The notes below the pieces were generated by a model. That model was not told where the DNA came from. It searched no databases and saw nothing but the letters and a program-made list of their open reading frames with translations. DNA of 64,000 bases from Ifrita kowaldi (lineage: Eukaryota; Chordata; Aves; Passeriformes; Cinclosomatidae): positions 60,258 to 124,257 of the forward strand of contig VZRS01012009.1 in the NCBI GenBank assembly GCA_013398055.1, read 5' to 3'. The position numbers and the translations under genes are program-made. Positions 1-11,500 of the stretch are shown here, in pieces (the stretch's first letter is position 1; each line of letters starts with the position of its first letter).

Positions 1-3000
1 TCAGCCATGATGAATGACCTAAAACCCAAATAAACCTCTTTACTTGCCCAGTGCCCTGAGGCCTGAGATTTAATTGGAGAACCCAGATGTTACCAGATAA
101 TACATAATTACAATGATCATCTTCTGATTAGACCAAAACCCAAAAAGCAACACTTGAGTGCCACTGAAGTCAGTGGGAGCTTTGCCAGCAGCTCCAAGCT
201 GGCACGATTTCACCCAACATTTCTTTCACAGTAGATTTAATTAGTGGTTGGTAATGAGGCACTCTTAAAATTCTCCACATCTGGGGAAAGAGAAACATGA
301 TTAGATTAGAGTGTACAGTTATAATTCACAAATAGGATTGGTAGAACTAGTTTTCCCCTGCTTTTTTTCTCCTTCTTCGCCAGGAATAACACAATTAAAC
401 TCAGCGTCTCCACACATAATTGAGTGAGGAATGACTGAAGTGAGGTGGTGGTGAGGAAAGCTGCTGCAGACTCCTGACATGGGGGCTTGATTTAGGGGTC
501 CCATTTCAGATTTGAGGGAATTCTCATTAATTCGCAGATGATACTTCAGAGAAGGTTGCAAATTAACCACAAATCACCCCAGATCATGACATCAGATGGA
601 AAACAAGCCAAGAGGAGTTTAAGTAAAAAGTGAACCACTTCTTGCACCAGGTTAATGAACACAGGAGTGTCCTCGGTGCCGTGTCCCAGCACTGCCTGCT
701 TGGACCAAGGCACGGGCTGGCTGAGCCCTGATGTGCACATTTGAGCTCTATATTCATTTCTCACAGTTCTGAGTTCCCATTGGCTTTACTGGGCCTGCCA
801 GACCTCTCTTCTGAGGACCTCCAGGCATTACAAACTGAGGAGAGAACAGCCCCGCCCTTGTTTTCTGTCGCTGAGCTGCAGGGAAAATGTACAAACACAC
901 ACCCAGAGGAGCTGTTCCATGGGAGATACAGCAGTGGTTGTTCCAGAAACAAGATTCTGGTGAGAATCCATGCAGGAATGCCCAAGGGCTGGGGGATGGA
1001 TAAATAACAGCAGAGTGGGGTGGCATCGTTGGTATGAAAGTTGCTCATGGGAGAAGCTCAACAAGAAGGTTGCACACATGGGATGATGAGCGGAAGTTCA
1101 GAAACTACATTTCAGTAATGAAATGTAATTTTCGTTTTCATATTTCTTGGACAAAACAACCAAGCAGAACAAATTTGTTCATATTGGAGAATTTCACAGG
1201 AAGCTGCTTGTTTGATTTCCTAAGCAAAATTTTCTTGGTCACATCAAACTCCTGCAATATTCCCAGTTCAGAAAAGACCAAAGGCTGAGATCAACAAAAC
1301 GCTGTGACATAAACCCAAAGCCAGACCTGAGCTGTAATAATGGCTGGAAATATGGATTTTGTTTCCATTTGCTTCCCTGAGTAAGTGCTCCCTGGTTTTC
1401 ATTAACATGTGGAAGAAATCACGCCGACTCCAAACCGATTAGGAGGGGAAGCCAGTAAATGTAACATGGATTATGGGATCACTGTCTGGATTAAGCTGGC
1501 CAGAGAATGGCTCCAACCTTCACTTTCACAAAGCACAAGGGTTTCCATTTGTGGATGCAAATGACTGGACAGCATGGTTACAGCCATGTTATTATATCCA
1601 GGATTTTTTTCTCTTTCCCTTCCCAGAGGATTACTCCTTCTGCTTGGAATAACAAGCAATAAAAATGAGCAAGCTGTAAAACCCAATGGTCTGGATGGAA
1701 TTGCCTCCAACCTGCACATGTCCATGAACCTCATCAGACCATGGCCAGAGGTTTGCTGCAGTCCCAGATTTCCACACTCACAGGATGAAGAAGGATGACT
1801 GTATAGGTAGTTTTCCCTAGTTAAAATTCACATTTTAATATTGCTCCTGCCCTTCAAACCTCCTTTGTTTGGAAAGGTGGGATTTGTTTCACTACACGGC
1901 CTGGAAGTACTGAGTTTCTGACCTGCCTTTGGTCAGTTAGCACCAAAATGAGCAATTACATTCAGCAGAAATGTAAGACCAAATGTCATAAATAGCCTGG
2001 TGCCTTCATACTGCCCTGGAGGGATCCCATTTCCATCCTCATCAAGGTATAATTGTGCACATCTACCAATGTCACACCCGTGGGGACAAAGTCAACCTTG
2101 CATTTTACACACGAGCTGAGATGCTAAAGAAAACTTCTGTCACTGCTGGCTATTTAACACAAGCAGGCTCCCACTAAATTTACTTGAATCTGTGTTTGGC
2201 ATCAGCTGGCATCTCATAAAACCTCAGAATAGTGGTTGACTTTGCATGAGCCTCTCTCTGCTTAGGGAGTTCTTACCAAAGTAAGTTTGCAGTGAAAAGA
2301 TTTGTCTCACTTCTCCAGAATGCTCCTGGAAATACGTGACCTTCAGGAAACAAGGGGATTCTTTGGGCTCCAAGGCTGAGGAGCAAATGTTATTCAAGTA
2401 TTTCATGTTGTTACTAGAAAGAGGCACTCTGGTACAGAGCATTCCTTGAATTCTCGACTGAAATGGTAAATTTGGGGATTCAATCACAACAAATCATTCA
2501 GGGCAAACCGAAGCAGACTTCTGAGATTGCTTCCCTACCTATACACCAAGTTTATTCCTGTATAAAACCAACACATATTCACAAACCTCAGTGCCTTCTC
2601 TGGGGGAGTGCTGGCTGTGTCACCTGGGTGTGTCAGAGCCTTTCCCAGAGCCCGGCTCACCCCGCGGAGCTGCACACATACCTGGAGTGATTTGATAACA
2701 GTCTGTTATAGAGCTGTGCTCTGCCACTGGCTGGCCAGGCTGCATCACCCCCAGGGAGTGAATCTCTGCAGAGCCTGTTTCTCCTCCAAGCAGAGGAGCA
2801 GAGCTGTTAAAAATTGAGTGCTGCTGGGGTTCCGGCCTTTCCTCAGGCTCCAGGTCTGAGAACAAAGATGTTTCCCTCCAGCAGCAGGGCAGGGAGTCTG
2901 AAACTTAAACAATTGCTTCTTTTTTTCCTCAGGACTTTTCATTCCACTGTAAGAGCTTGCCTCTCCTTCCAATTATTTTAACTCCTTGGAGAGCAATCAC

Positions 3001-6000
3001 CTCTTCTAATGGAGGTGATGCCAAAACTCCTGGGAGCACCAGCATGGCCCGAAAGAATATAAATCCTTCTCCCACTTTCTCTCTTAATCTCCACTAAATC
3101 CCCTTACATTATGCTGAATTAGATAACAGGGAGGGCATTAATATTTCCTCAGATAAGAAATAAGCTGCGCTCAGTTAAACAACCCCCATTATGTATATCC
3201 ATGTGAGCAACAACCACGAATTAGAAGTTGCTGGATTCCCTGGCTTCTTTATTTTCTTTTTTTTCCTTCTGTTTTCTTTTTCTTTTTAAATATGGTGGCG
3301 CATTTAAAAAAAAAACAAAAAAAACCACCAAAAACTTGTGAAGCTGGGGACAGAAGTTATTAAAGTAATGGGAAAAGCCTGATGGAACAAAGCTGATCCA
3401 GAACATGGATTGAGGAATATTATGTAACTATCAAATGTTGCTCAAAAGCAAGTGAATAGTGCCCTGAATCTGTGGACATGACATCACCACCTCCTAAGAA
3501 CTTAATTCCCGCAGATCCATTGTATCTTATTATTATTTACAGGGGAAGCACTGAGTGAGATTGTCTCCAAAGCACACGCTGTGAGCAGCCATTAGGCTTA
3601 GGAAGTGCTGCTGCCTGTCAGGGCTTCAACAACTGGGTTTATGGGCTTCTCTTTTATTATCTGTGCTCCAAGATGTGAATCCTCATTGAATCCACCCACG
3701 TCTGCAGGGGGGAATTGGCTGCTGGAGACGGCTTGGCTTTTTCAGCAGCACTCCCCTCTCAGGAAAGAGTTTCTGAAGCAAGGTGGAAAAGGATCTTGAA
3801 ACATTTTGTCCGAGCCACAGATGGAAACATTAAGAACCTAATTAGAGAAGTACATTTACTTGAGCTGACAGGTTAATTTGAACTGTAACTATGGATGACA
3901 CAGCCCCAGGCAAAAGAAAATTCACGTGGCAATTCAGCAGGAGCAGTTGATCAAAGAATCACCGAATAACGCCCATGAAACTGCATTTCTGAAGTCCAGC
4001 TCTAATTTCTCAGCAGATAACTTAATGGCCAGCTGAAAGCTCAGTGCTCAAATGATTCAACAGAATATTCATTCACCATCAGTAAACACATAAACCAGGA
4101 GTTAGGAGGAATTTGTGGTACCTATTGGAATTAGCAGGATCTGGGCAAACTACCTGTAATCATTCCTTGGATGGATGAGACTTTCCCCTCTTGGCAGACA
4201 GCACATGCTGTAATTATTCTGAATGTGCTTATTATTTTAAATTGTTTGTTCTATCATTGTCTCAGCGAATGAAGGGAAATGGGTTGTCAGGAGCACATAC
4301 CTGTGGTTATCCAAACTGCATGTTCAGCCTCAAAAAGTGCATATTTTTCCTGTCCCTGGACAGAAATCTATTCTTCCACTGCAATATTTGCTAAGTCCTT
4401 TCTTGCAAAACAGAACAATTCTGCAAATAAGAATAAAGAGGAATCGGGAACAAGGGAAACAAGGGTTTCCCAGCCAGGTTTTTGCACACAGTTATTTCTG
4501 GGGGGGCTCCAGTGGGGAGTCCTGCTGACTTGTTTAATTCCCAGCTGTGAATTGCATCCACCCCTCTCAGCCCATCGCAGGTGTCCAGATTTCCTTCAAA
4601 GAAACGGACCTGCAAACTCCCTGCTACCCTGCAATTTCCACAAACTGGATGTAAATCCAGCTGCAAAGACTTCACAGCCTCGGGCAGGGAGATCACGTTA
4701 ATCATTTACATCTCCAGTGTTTAAGCCACACAAATCTCTGTAGGTCTGATTATGAGCTCGGCTCTGGCTCCAAGCACCACCAGCACAATGTCAGAGGAGC
4801 AGAGGGAAGGTGCCTTCCCTCTCCTGCTCCCAAATTCTCCCTCTCCCCTGCCCGGCCGTGAATCCCTGGTTGCCCCAGCCCCGGAGGAGGTTTCTGTGTG
4901 CTCAAGTGAAGAAATAGCCTGACAGACTGCTCCCCGTGTCTAATCCTGCAAATCAGCACCAATAATCATCTTAGCTCTGCAGCAGATCTATTTTTAATGA
5001 GTGCCACCCCCCGGCTGACTTTGGGCTCCCGATTCCAGATGTGAAGCCATTGGCTGCTGGCTAATACTGGACTTTCACTGGGACTCTGTAATCCCTCGGG
5101 ATTATTCAGTGAGATGCTTCCCTCTTCTTTTACATAACCAAGGGGACCTTTCTTATTTATCGCCAGAATGGAGTGGTTTCTAAATTCAGGCCACGAAAGC
5201 TGTTCTCTAAACCGACCCTCTGTACACTGATATTTATCCATTTATAAATACAATATACTGATCTCAGATAAATAGGCTCCTAATTCTAGGGCTTCCAGCA
5301 TTTCAGTTATTGTTACAATTAAATCTTGAAGAATAATTTTATTTTTTTTTCACTAGATTCAAATTTTCCCTGGGGGAAAATAAGATCCAGCTTTTACCCA
5401 TAGCCCAAACCTTATATAACTCTTCAGGATATGATTCATACTACAACTGCATCGGGTGACAACTGCATTTTGAAAGACACACACACAGACATTGATGTTG
5501 TCTGCCAGCATCTCAATTTTCTTTGAAACACATAAACTCTCACTGCCTTCCTTTGGCTGCAGGAAGAAATCTGTCAATGTTTTTAAAGTTCAATATGAAA
5601 TACCTCCGCTGCCACAAGAACTGAGTGGGAAGATTTTTCCTGTTCCTTGAAGAGCTGTAAGATTTTGGAAGTGTTTCGTGTTGTGCATCAGGACAATCCA
5701 TCAACACTTTGAAACTCCTCAAGGAAGAGAAATTCAGATTTCTTGTCATCGGTTCTGTGTGGCCAAAAAGCTTCATTCCTGCAATTTGAAAACATTTTGT
5801 TCCTATGTGAAGCATCTCATTTTTGAGATGGAGGTGTCTAAAATATTGTAATGAAAAAATGATCACTTTCTAAAAACCCACCAATTTTCTTATCTTGATA
5901 ATTATTAAAATTAAAATTTTAAAATTCCCTTAAAAATTTGTCATTTACCAAGGGCAAAACCTCATTAATTTCAGGTCAGAATTTCTCAGGGTGACTCTTT

Positions 6001-6552
6001 CCTTAGGAATCAATAGGTTTGTGGACTCAGTTACCGGGATTAGAGTGTCCAGATTAAAATGGTCCATTGAGCAGGAGGTAGAGAGAACTCCTGGACCTCG
6101 GTGTGGTGTTACCAGGGCAGGACCTGGGGGAGGACAGGGAACGGTGGGGGGCAGCTGGCTGTGATATCTGCTTACTGAAACACACACAGCTTTCTGCCAA
6201 GAAGTCTTAAAAATATTAAATATTTCTCAGGGTTTAATTAAGGGAAATGCTGCCATATGATTTTGTTTCATGGTATTTGGAAGTTTACAGAGACAAAAGT
6301 TGTCTTCATTTTGCCTGCAATATTTTCAACTCTTCCTTTTACTCTCTAAAATCCCAATCCAAATAAAACGGGCTCTTTGCTTTGCAACCATTCTAGAAGA
6401 AAACGTGTTTTTAAAACACCCACTCAGTGGATGGTCAGAGGCGTAAACTCAGGGGTTTCAAACCAGAGCATTAATGAAATGTGAGTGAGTTTGACTCCTG
6501 TAATTGCAAACAAAAGCATTTCTGTGCTTTCTTTACTACACCTGTACTACAA
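1..6552. other. Intergenic, no gene seen
   Basis: I find no coding exon, RNA gene or recognisable transposon here. Open frames are all under about 145 codons, lack domain-like composition, and overlap each other on both strands. The sequence is AT-leaning with short homopolymer and pyrimidine runs, for example around 3240..3320. By human synteny (established: KCNG4 and WFDC1 are divergent neighbours on 16q24) this would be part of the KCNG4-WFDC1 spacer, but no WAP-domain exon was recognised. Confidence 0.6.
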
Positions 6553-6662
6553 CTTCCCATCACACGTTCCTTCCCACCACACATTCCTGCCCATCACACA
6601 TTCCTGCCCATTCTCTCCTGCCCATCCCACATTCCTGCCCATTCTCTCCTGCCCAATGTCCC
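6553..6662. repeat. Degenerate 14/17-bp minisatellite
   Basis: About seven head-to-tail units alternate between a 17-bp form (CCTGCCCATCACACATT) and a 14-bp form (CCTGCCCATTCTCT). The order of lengths read by eye is 17, 17, 17, 14, 17, 14, 14. The units keep the CCTGCCCA core and differ in the tail. The repeat holds overlapping open frames in several phases, which are a by-product of the repeat and not genes. Confidence 0.85.
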
Positions 6663-7802
6663 TGCAGTGACCCTCACGTGGCTGCTGCCAGCCCAGAGAG
6701 GAGCCTGCAGCATCCTGCCCCTGCCCTGTCCCTCCAGGGTTGCTGTAAAAGCTTCGGAGCTGAGCCCACAGCAGCTGGAGCACATGGACAGACAGGGACT
6801 GCAAAAACGGGTTTCCAAGGAAACCAGAAACTCAAAAAAATGTCATATTGCTTGATGGAAATATTTAATTAAGTGATTTAACAACTTTCCCTGGATTTAA
6901 TTTGTCTCAATAACATTTTAAAAAAAAATTGACTCTTTGAGTAGAAAAAACCCCTTTTATCCACATTTTTAAAACTACATCACAGATAGTTCACAGGGCT
7001 TGGGCAAAAATACAGCAAAGGTTGCTGGCAGGACTGGAGCTGGACCTTTGATGTCTTGACCTTGCAGACCAACACTTCAACCTCTCTTTAAATAATACAT
7101 TTAAATATGGTTTTTTGGATATAAGTTCTGTGGTTCAGCTTGTAGGTTCAGGGTTTGTCATTAACATATTTTAATGACTGCAGGGGATTTCAAACCCATG
7201 GCCTGGATGCACCAGGTACCACAAAGCTAAATCCATTTAAACTGCTCTGTGGGCTTTGTCCTTGATCATCTCCTCATGACAGAGCTGGAGTTTTTAACTG
7301 GGTTTTTTTTGAAGAAAACCCATTTGGGTAATTTTGAAAGATCAAGTAAAACATTTTCCTGTGATTTGCATTCCGTGTTATTTGACCAAAGGCTGGAACA
7401 AACAGAGATGCAGCAATAGGGATGGTGTGCAGGCAGTGCCTGCTTGGGATGGCTGGGATCACACACAGCCTGTGAGGAGCTGTCTGAACCAGCCATCCCA
7501 CACAGCACCCTTTGCTGCTTCACCACAATCCCTGATGGATGAGTGGCTACACCACTATAATCTGATTTAAAATGAGAAATAGCCGTAAACATCTGCTCCA
7601 TCAGCACCCAGCTTGGCTTTGCTGAACTCCTGGGTGTGCTGCAATGAAGGAGCCACCATCTGCTGCCCAGCTCTTGCCCTTTCCATCCTCTGTGCTCCTG
7701 CCAACCACCTCCAACACCCAAGAGAATCCATGGAATGACTGGGAGGTAGAGCAGGACCGAGCAGAGCTCGGGGGAAGCCGTCCCATGGTGACACCCAGTA
7801 TT
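6663..7802. other. Intergenic, no gene seen
   Basis: A 192-codon minus-strand open frame (7266..7844) covers much of this stretch. It has no recognisable domain, no supporting splice or promoter context, and overlaps open frames in other phases. I treat the stretch as non-coding. Confidence 0.55.
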
Positions 7803-8073
7803 GGAGTGAGAGCTCCTCTGGACCCAGGCCCAGAGGAAAGCCAAAGCACAAGACTTGAGTTAAAACCTTTGGACTAACTGAGATACATGAAGTCAGACCA
7901 AAGTGAAACAGAAATGTAGATTTTTAAATGTAGATTTCTAGTAGAAATACATGCTAAGTGCCTTAAACGTTAAAAAGCTGCAGCAGAGCCCTTGAGCATA
8001 GCTCTGTTTGCTGTAGCAGTGTTATTCTTTCATAGAGTTCTTTATTTTAGACAAAATATGGATAGAACTATAT
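7803..8073 (+). repeat. Dispersed repeat, copy 1
   Basis: This stretch aligns almost base for base with 44283..44541, starting at the shared GAGTGA-AGCTCCTCTG motif and running through a shared CAGAGGAAAGCCAAAGCACA block to TTTAGACAAAA. Copy 1 carries about 10 extra bases near 7925 from a local duplication of an ATGTAGATTT motif. By eye the copies agree at roughly three quarters of positions or better. The family is not identified. The downstream flank has features seen in LTR elements of birds, so a fragment of an endogenous retroelement is my best guess. No intact retroviral gene is present. Confidence 0.65.
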
Positions 8074-8150
8074 TGTTCACATTTTTTAGGTATATTATTT
8101 AGACAAAATATTGATAGAATGAGATTGTTCACATTTTTTAGATATAGTGT
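8048..8150. repeat. 52-bp direct duplication (two units)
   Basis: Two consecutive units start at TAGACAAAATAT (8048 and 8100) and share the core ATTGTTCACATTTTTTAG. They differ at a few bases. The first unit overlaps the end of the dispersed repeat, so the duplication arose at or inside that element. Confidence 0.8.
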
Positions 8151-8207
8151 TCACATAAACAATAAGAGCTGATAGAGACTGTGTACGCAGATTTGTGTGA
8201 TACCTGT

Positions 8208-8511
8208 GGAATGCTTACGATTGTTAGAACTAGACCAGGATAGGTTAAGAAAAGGAAAACTAGGATCATGTGTTAATTTCACTGGTTAATTAACAAATAT
8301 AGTCCACACTGCTGTAAGAAGAATTAATTAATTAGTTAATCAACTAGTCAGTCAGTTAGTTAGTTAGAAGAAATTGGAAGATGAAGCTGCTCTCTGCCTG
8401 CTGTTTTGCTGCTGCTGCTGCTGCTGCTGCTGTTGGATTTATCATGTGAAAAACCCTTGAACTCTGCCTTCAAGAAGCTCTGAGACTGTGAAACAAAGAT
8501 CTTCACACAAC
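8208..8511 (+). mobile_element. LTR-like segment with TTAG and GCT runs
   Basis: The segment follows the dispersed repeat. It contains an AT-rich TTAATTAA/TTAG-repeat tract (about 8320..8366) and a perfect (GCT)8 run at 8408..8431. This arrangement resembles solo or partial LTRs of avian endogenous retroelements. I could not find paired LTRs, a primer-binding site or target-site duplications, so the assignment and both boundaries are inference. Confidence 0.3.
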
Positions 8512-11500
8512 AGCAGCCTCCTCTGCTCTCTTTTGCCCTGGTCTGAGAAGGAAGGGCTTCCCATCAAAAGCACAACAACCCAGGAGTCACTCACAGCCAC
8601 CCACCGACTCCCACCTGATAAATGAGCGTGCCTGGGGAGGCTCTGCCTGTGGAGCCAGCCCACAAACATCTGTGCCACTGGCCACCTTTCCCCCTCCAGA
8701 GGATCGTGGTGATGTGGGGCAGATTTAGAGGGAGCTGATGGACTCACCTGAGCTAATGGGGGATGAGAGATTCTCACTGGGAATCTGTACCAGGAAATAG
8801 GAAGGAGCACGGCCCCAGTTGTTGGAGATACTGGTGTGTTTATGTCACCCTATTTTTATACTGTGAGAGATAAACTATAAGAAATGCAGCTTTTTCTGTC
8901 TGCTTCTGGCCATTCTGTTATAAATATAATGGATTTGGAGAATGAATAATATTTCCTGACATTCCCAGTCAGGCTCCAACCCAGTGAAACTCATGGGTGA
9001 GAGCGGCAAAGAGCAACACAGACCACTTTGAGGGCTGTGGAAGGAAGATTTTTGCCCTGACTGGCCAAAGATTTTCCCCAATGTTTTGGTTCAGCCTCAA
9101 ACATTCATTCTGGATCCTGGTATTTTCTTTTTCCATCAAATTTTGTCAATAATACACCTCAGAATGTAATCAGGGGCATTCTGTTGTAAGAAGAGAAAAA
9201 CAACCAAAAGGAAATCCTTGGCTACTTGTCTGTTAAAAACCCCATGTTACCTATATACTGAATTAAAAATAAAACATGTGCATGGTGAAAATAGAAAGGA
9301 ATCGTTTGCTTGCCTTTGCTGTTTGGCTTCCATTTATTGGCTGTGTTGTGCAGAATATTATTATTATTCAGTCCCGCCCCCACCAATATTTCACTCTCAC
9401 AGACCCCAAGGCCTGAGGATTTCAGCAGCCAGTTCTCACACACTCGTTGCGGCCTCAAAATCTCTTTGCTAAGTCAATGTACATAATCCAGTGACAGATT
9501 GGGCTCTTGCTGTGGAGACAGAAGAAATAATCAAGTGCAGGGCAGAAAATCCCCGACACCCATCTGACTTTACTGCCAGGGAAGGCAGGCGGTTCCTTAA
9601 ATTACAGAGAACATGTCAACAAATAGCAATACTGCAGCGACCTGTGGCCCAGAATGGCCTGATCCCTGTGCCAACACAGGCCTTGGCTTGCCCAGCTCAG
9701 CTCTAATCCTTCAGCTCTGTGGTCAGAGAGTGAGGAAATGCAAAGCCAGCACAAGCCTTGCAGAGAGGTTTGGAGGTAGCAGAGCTGTGTTTCGTCTCTG
9801 TTTCATCTCTTGCTGGGTGTTTTTGTGGTAGTTAAGTGGGACCAGTCGTGGAAGGAAGGCTTTTTCCCTTCTCGTTTTTCAGAGGCTGATTCTTTTTAAA
9901 TGAACCTGGTTGCAGCTCCCTGAGCTGTGGCACATCCAGGCCAGCAGCTGGGGGAGTTGACACCCAACTCTTCCTTCCCACTGAGGAAATTGTTGGTATG
10001 GGACTCTGCTCCCTGCCACAAACTTTTAATTCCAGCAAAGCCCACACCGCAGTGTTTGCATGTTTCAAATGCCACCTTGCAGAAACCCTTCCTGTGTCAG
10101 CCAGCACAGAATCCCCACAGCCTGGGGAAGGCATCTGGCTCGTGGAGATGATTAAACACAGCCATGTGCAACGCAGCCTCCTGCTCAGGAGCGAGGGGCC
10201 ACCCCCAGAGAAGCTGCCTCTCCTCCCAGCCGTGCACAGAAGGGAACTGAGGCTGATCTCAGCTCAGCTGAGATGAGCATTTTGCCCCAAGACTGAAGTT
10301 TCATCCTCACTGAAAGAGCTCTCAAGAGCTGAATGAAGTTAAATTCATCCCAGCTCACTGTTTTCCAGGTCTAGGGCTGTTCCATTTGTCCCTCATACAC
10401 GGAAACAAGAGGCAGTTTTCCCCCAGACAGAACATTCAGCCCTTAGAGCCAACAAACTGGGCTTTCCCAGGGAATTTCCTTCTCTTCCAGGCAGGCAAGT
10501 GCAGGAACAGATGAGCAGATCCCTCTGCTGTTCCCTTTCCCAGACAAACTGGCATTTGTCACCTCGTCCAGCCCTGCTTTCAGTCACTTCTCTAAGTGAC
10601 AAGGCATCTGTCCGGAGCCTCCAGCCTTCCATCCTCCTTGGATGGAAGGAAAGAAACAAAAAGACAACAAATCTTCAGTGCAAAGATGCAGATGCAGATA
10701 CAGGCGTGGTCCTTATACCTGGAGAGAAATCAGAGGCTCCACCCGTCCTCCAGGGAGTGAGGGGGGTCAGTGCCTGTGCAGCAGATCCTTGGCACCTGAC
10801 AGACACTCTTCCCTAAAGAAACAAATTGAAAATTAATTTCCTTCTGGCCTCCACTGCCTTGGTGTTAACATCCACCTTCCTCCCCATGCCCTGCCTGCGT
10901 TTTGACTCCTGTTTTGGGATGTTGCCATGTTGTACCTGCACGGCTGGAGGTTTTTGCAGCCCTAGGCAGGCATTAGTAGATCTCTCCTTTGTTTCTATCC
11001 CTGTTATTTAAGAAGTTTTTAATAATTTTGATTGGTTTATTTAGCATAATGACATAGAACTGCGTTTTCAGCTAAGAAATAACAAATATTTTAACAGATT
11101 TTTGTCTCATTTGTCTTATTTTTTGTTCCCTGATCGACACTAACTTGCTCTGTGCTTTATGGAAAAAACTGTTGCTGAGAGGTTTCTGCATCCCTCAGAC
11201 ACATCCAATCTTCTTTTTTCATTTTTCTCTACCCCATGTGATTTGTTTTTCTTCCTCCTCTTCTCATTTTATTCTGTTTCCTTTGATTTTCTCTCTTCTT
11301 TATCTCCCTTGTCTTGAGCCGCACGTGCCCTGCAATACCCCCAGCTGCTTTTGCCTTTCAAATCCATGCAGCTGCAGCCAGGGAAAAAAAGCAGGAGGGA
11401 TGAGAACCCTGCAGTCGTGTGCTGGGAAGCACGAGGGAGTTAGAGGTGGACAATCTGTGGGGGACGGGATCCCTGAGAAACACACTGTGAATGGAATTTG

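Noticed and set aside
7266..7844. 192-codon minus-strand open frame
   Set aside because: It overlaps open frames in several phases and runs into the dispersed repeat, with no recognisable domain.
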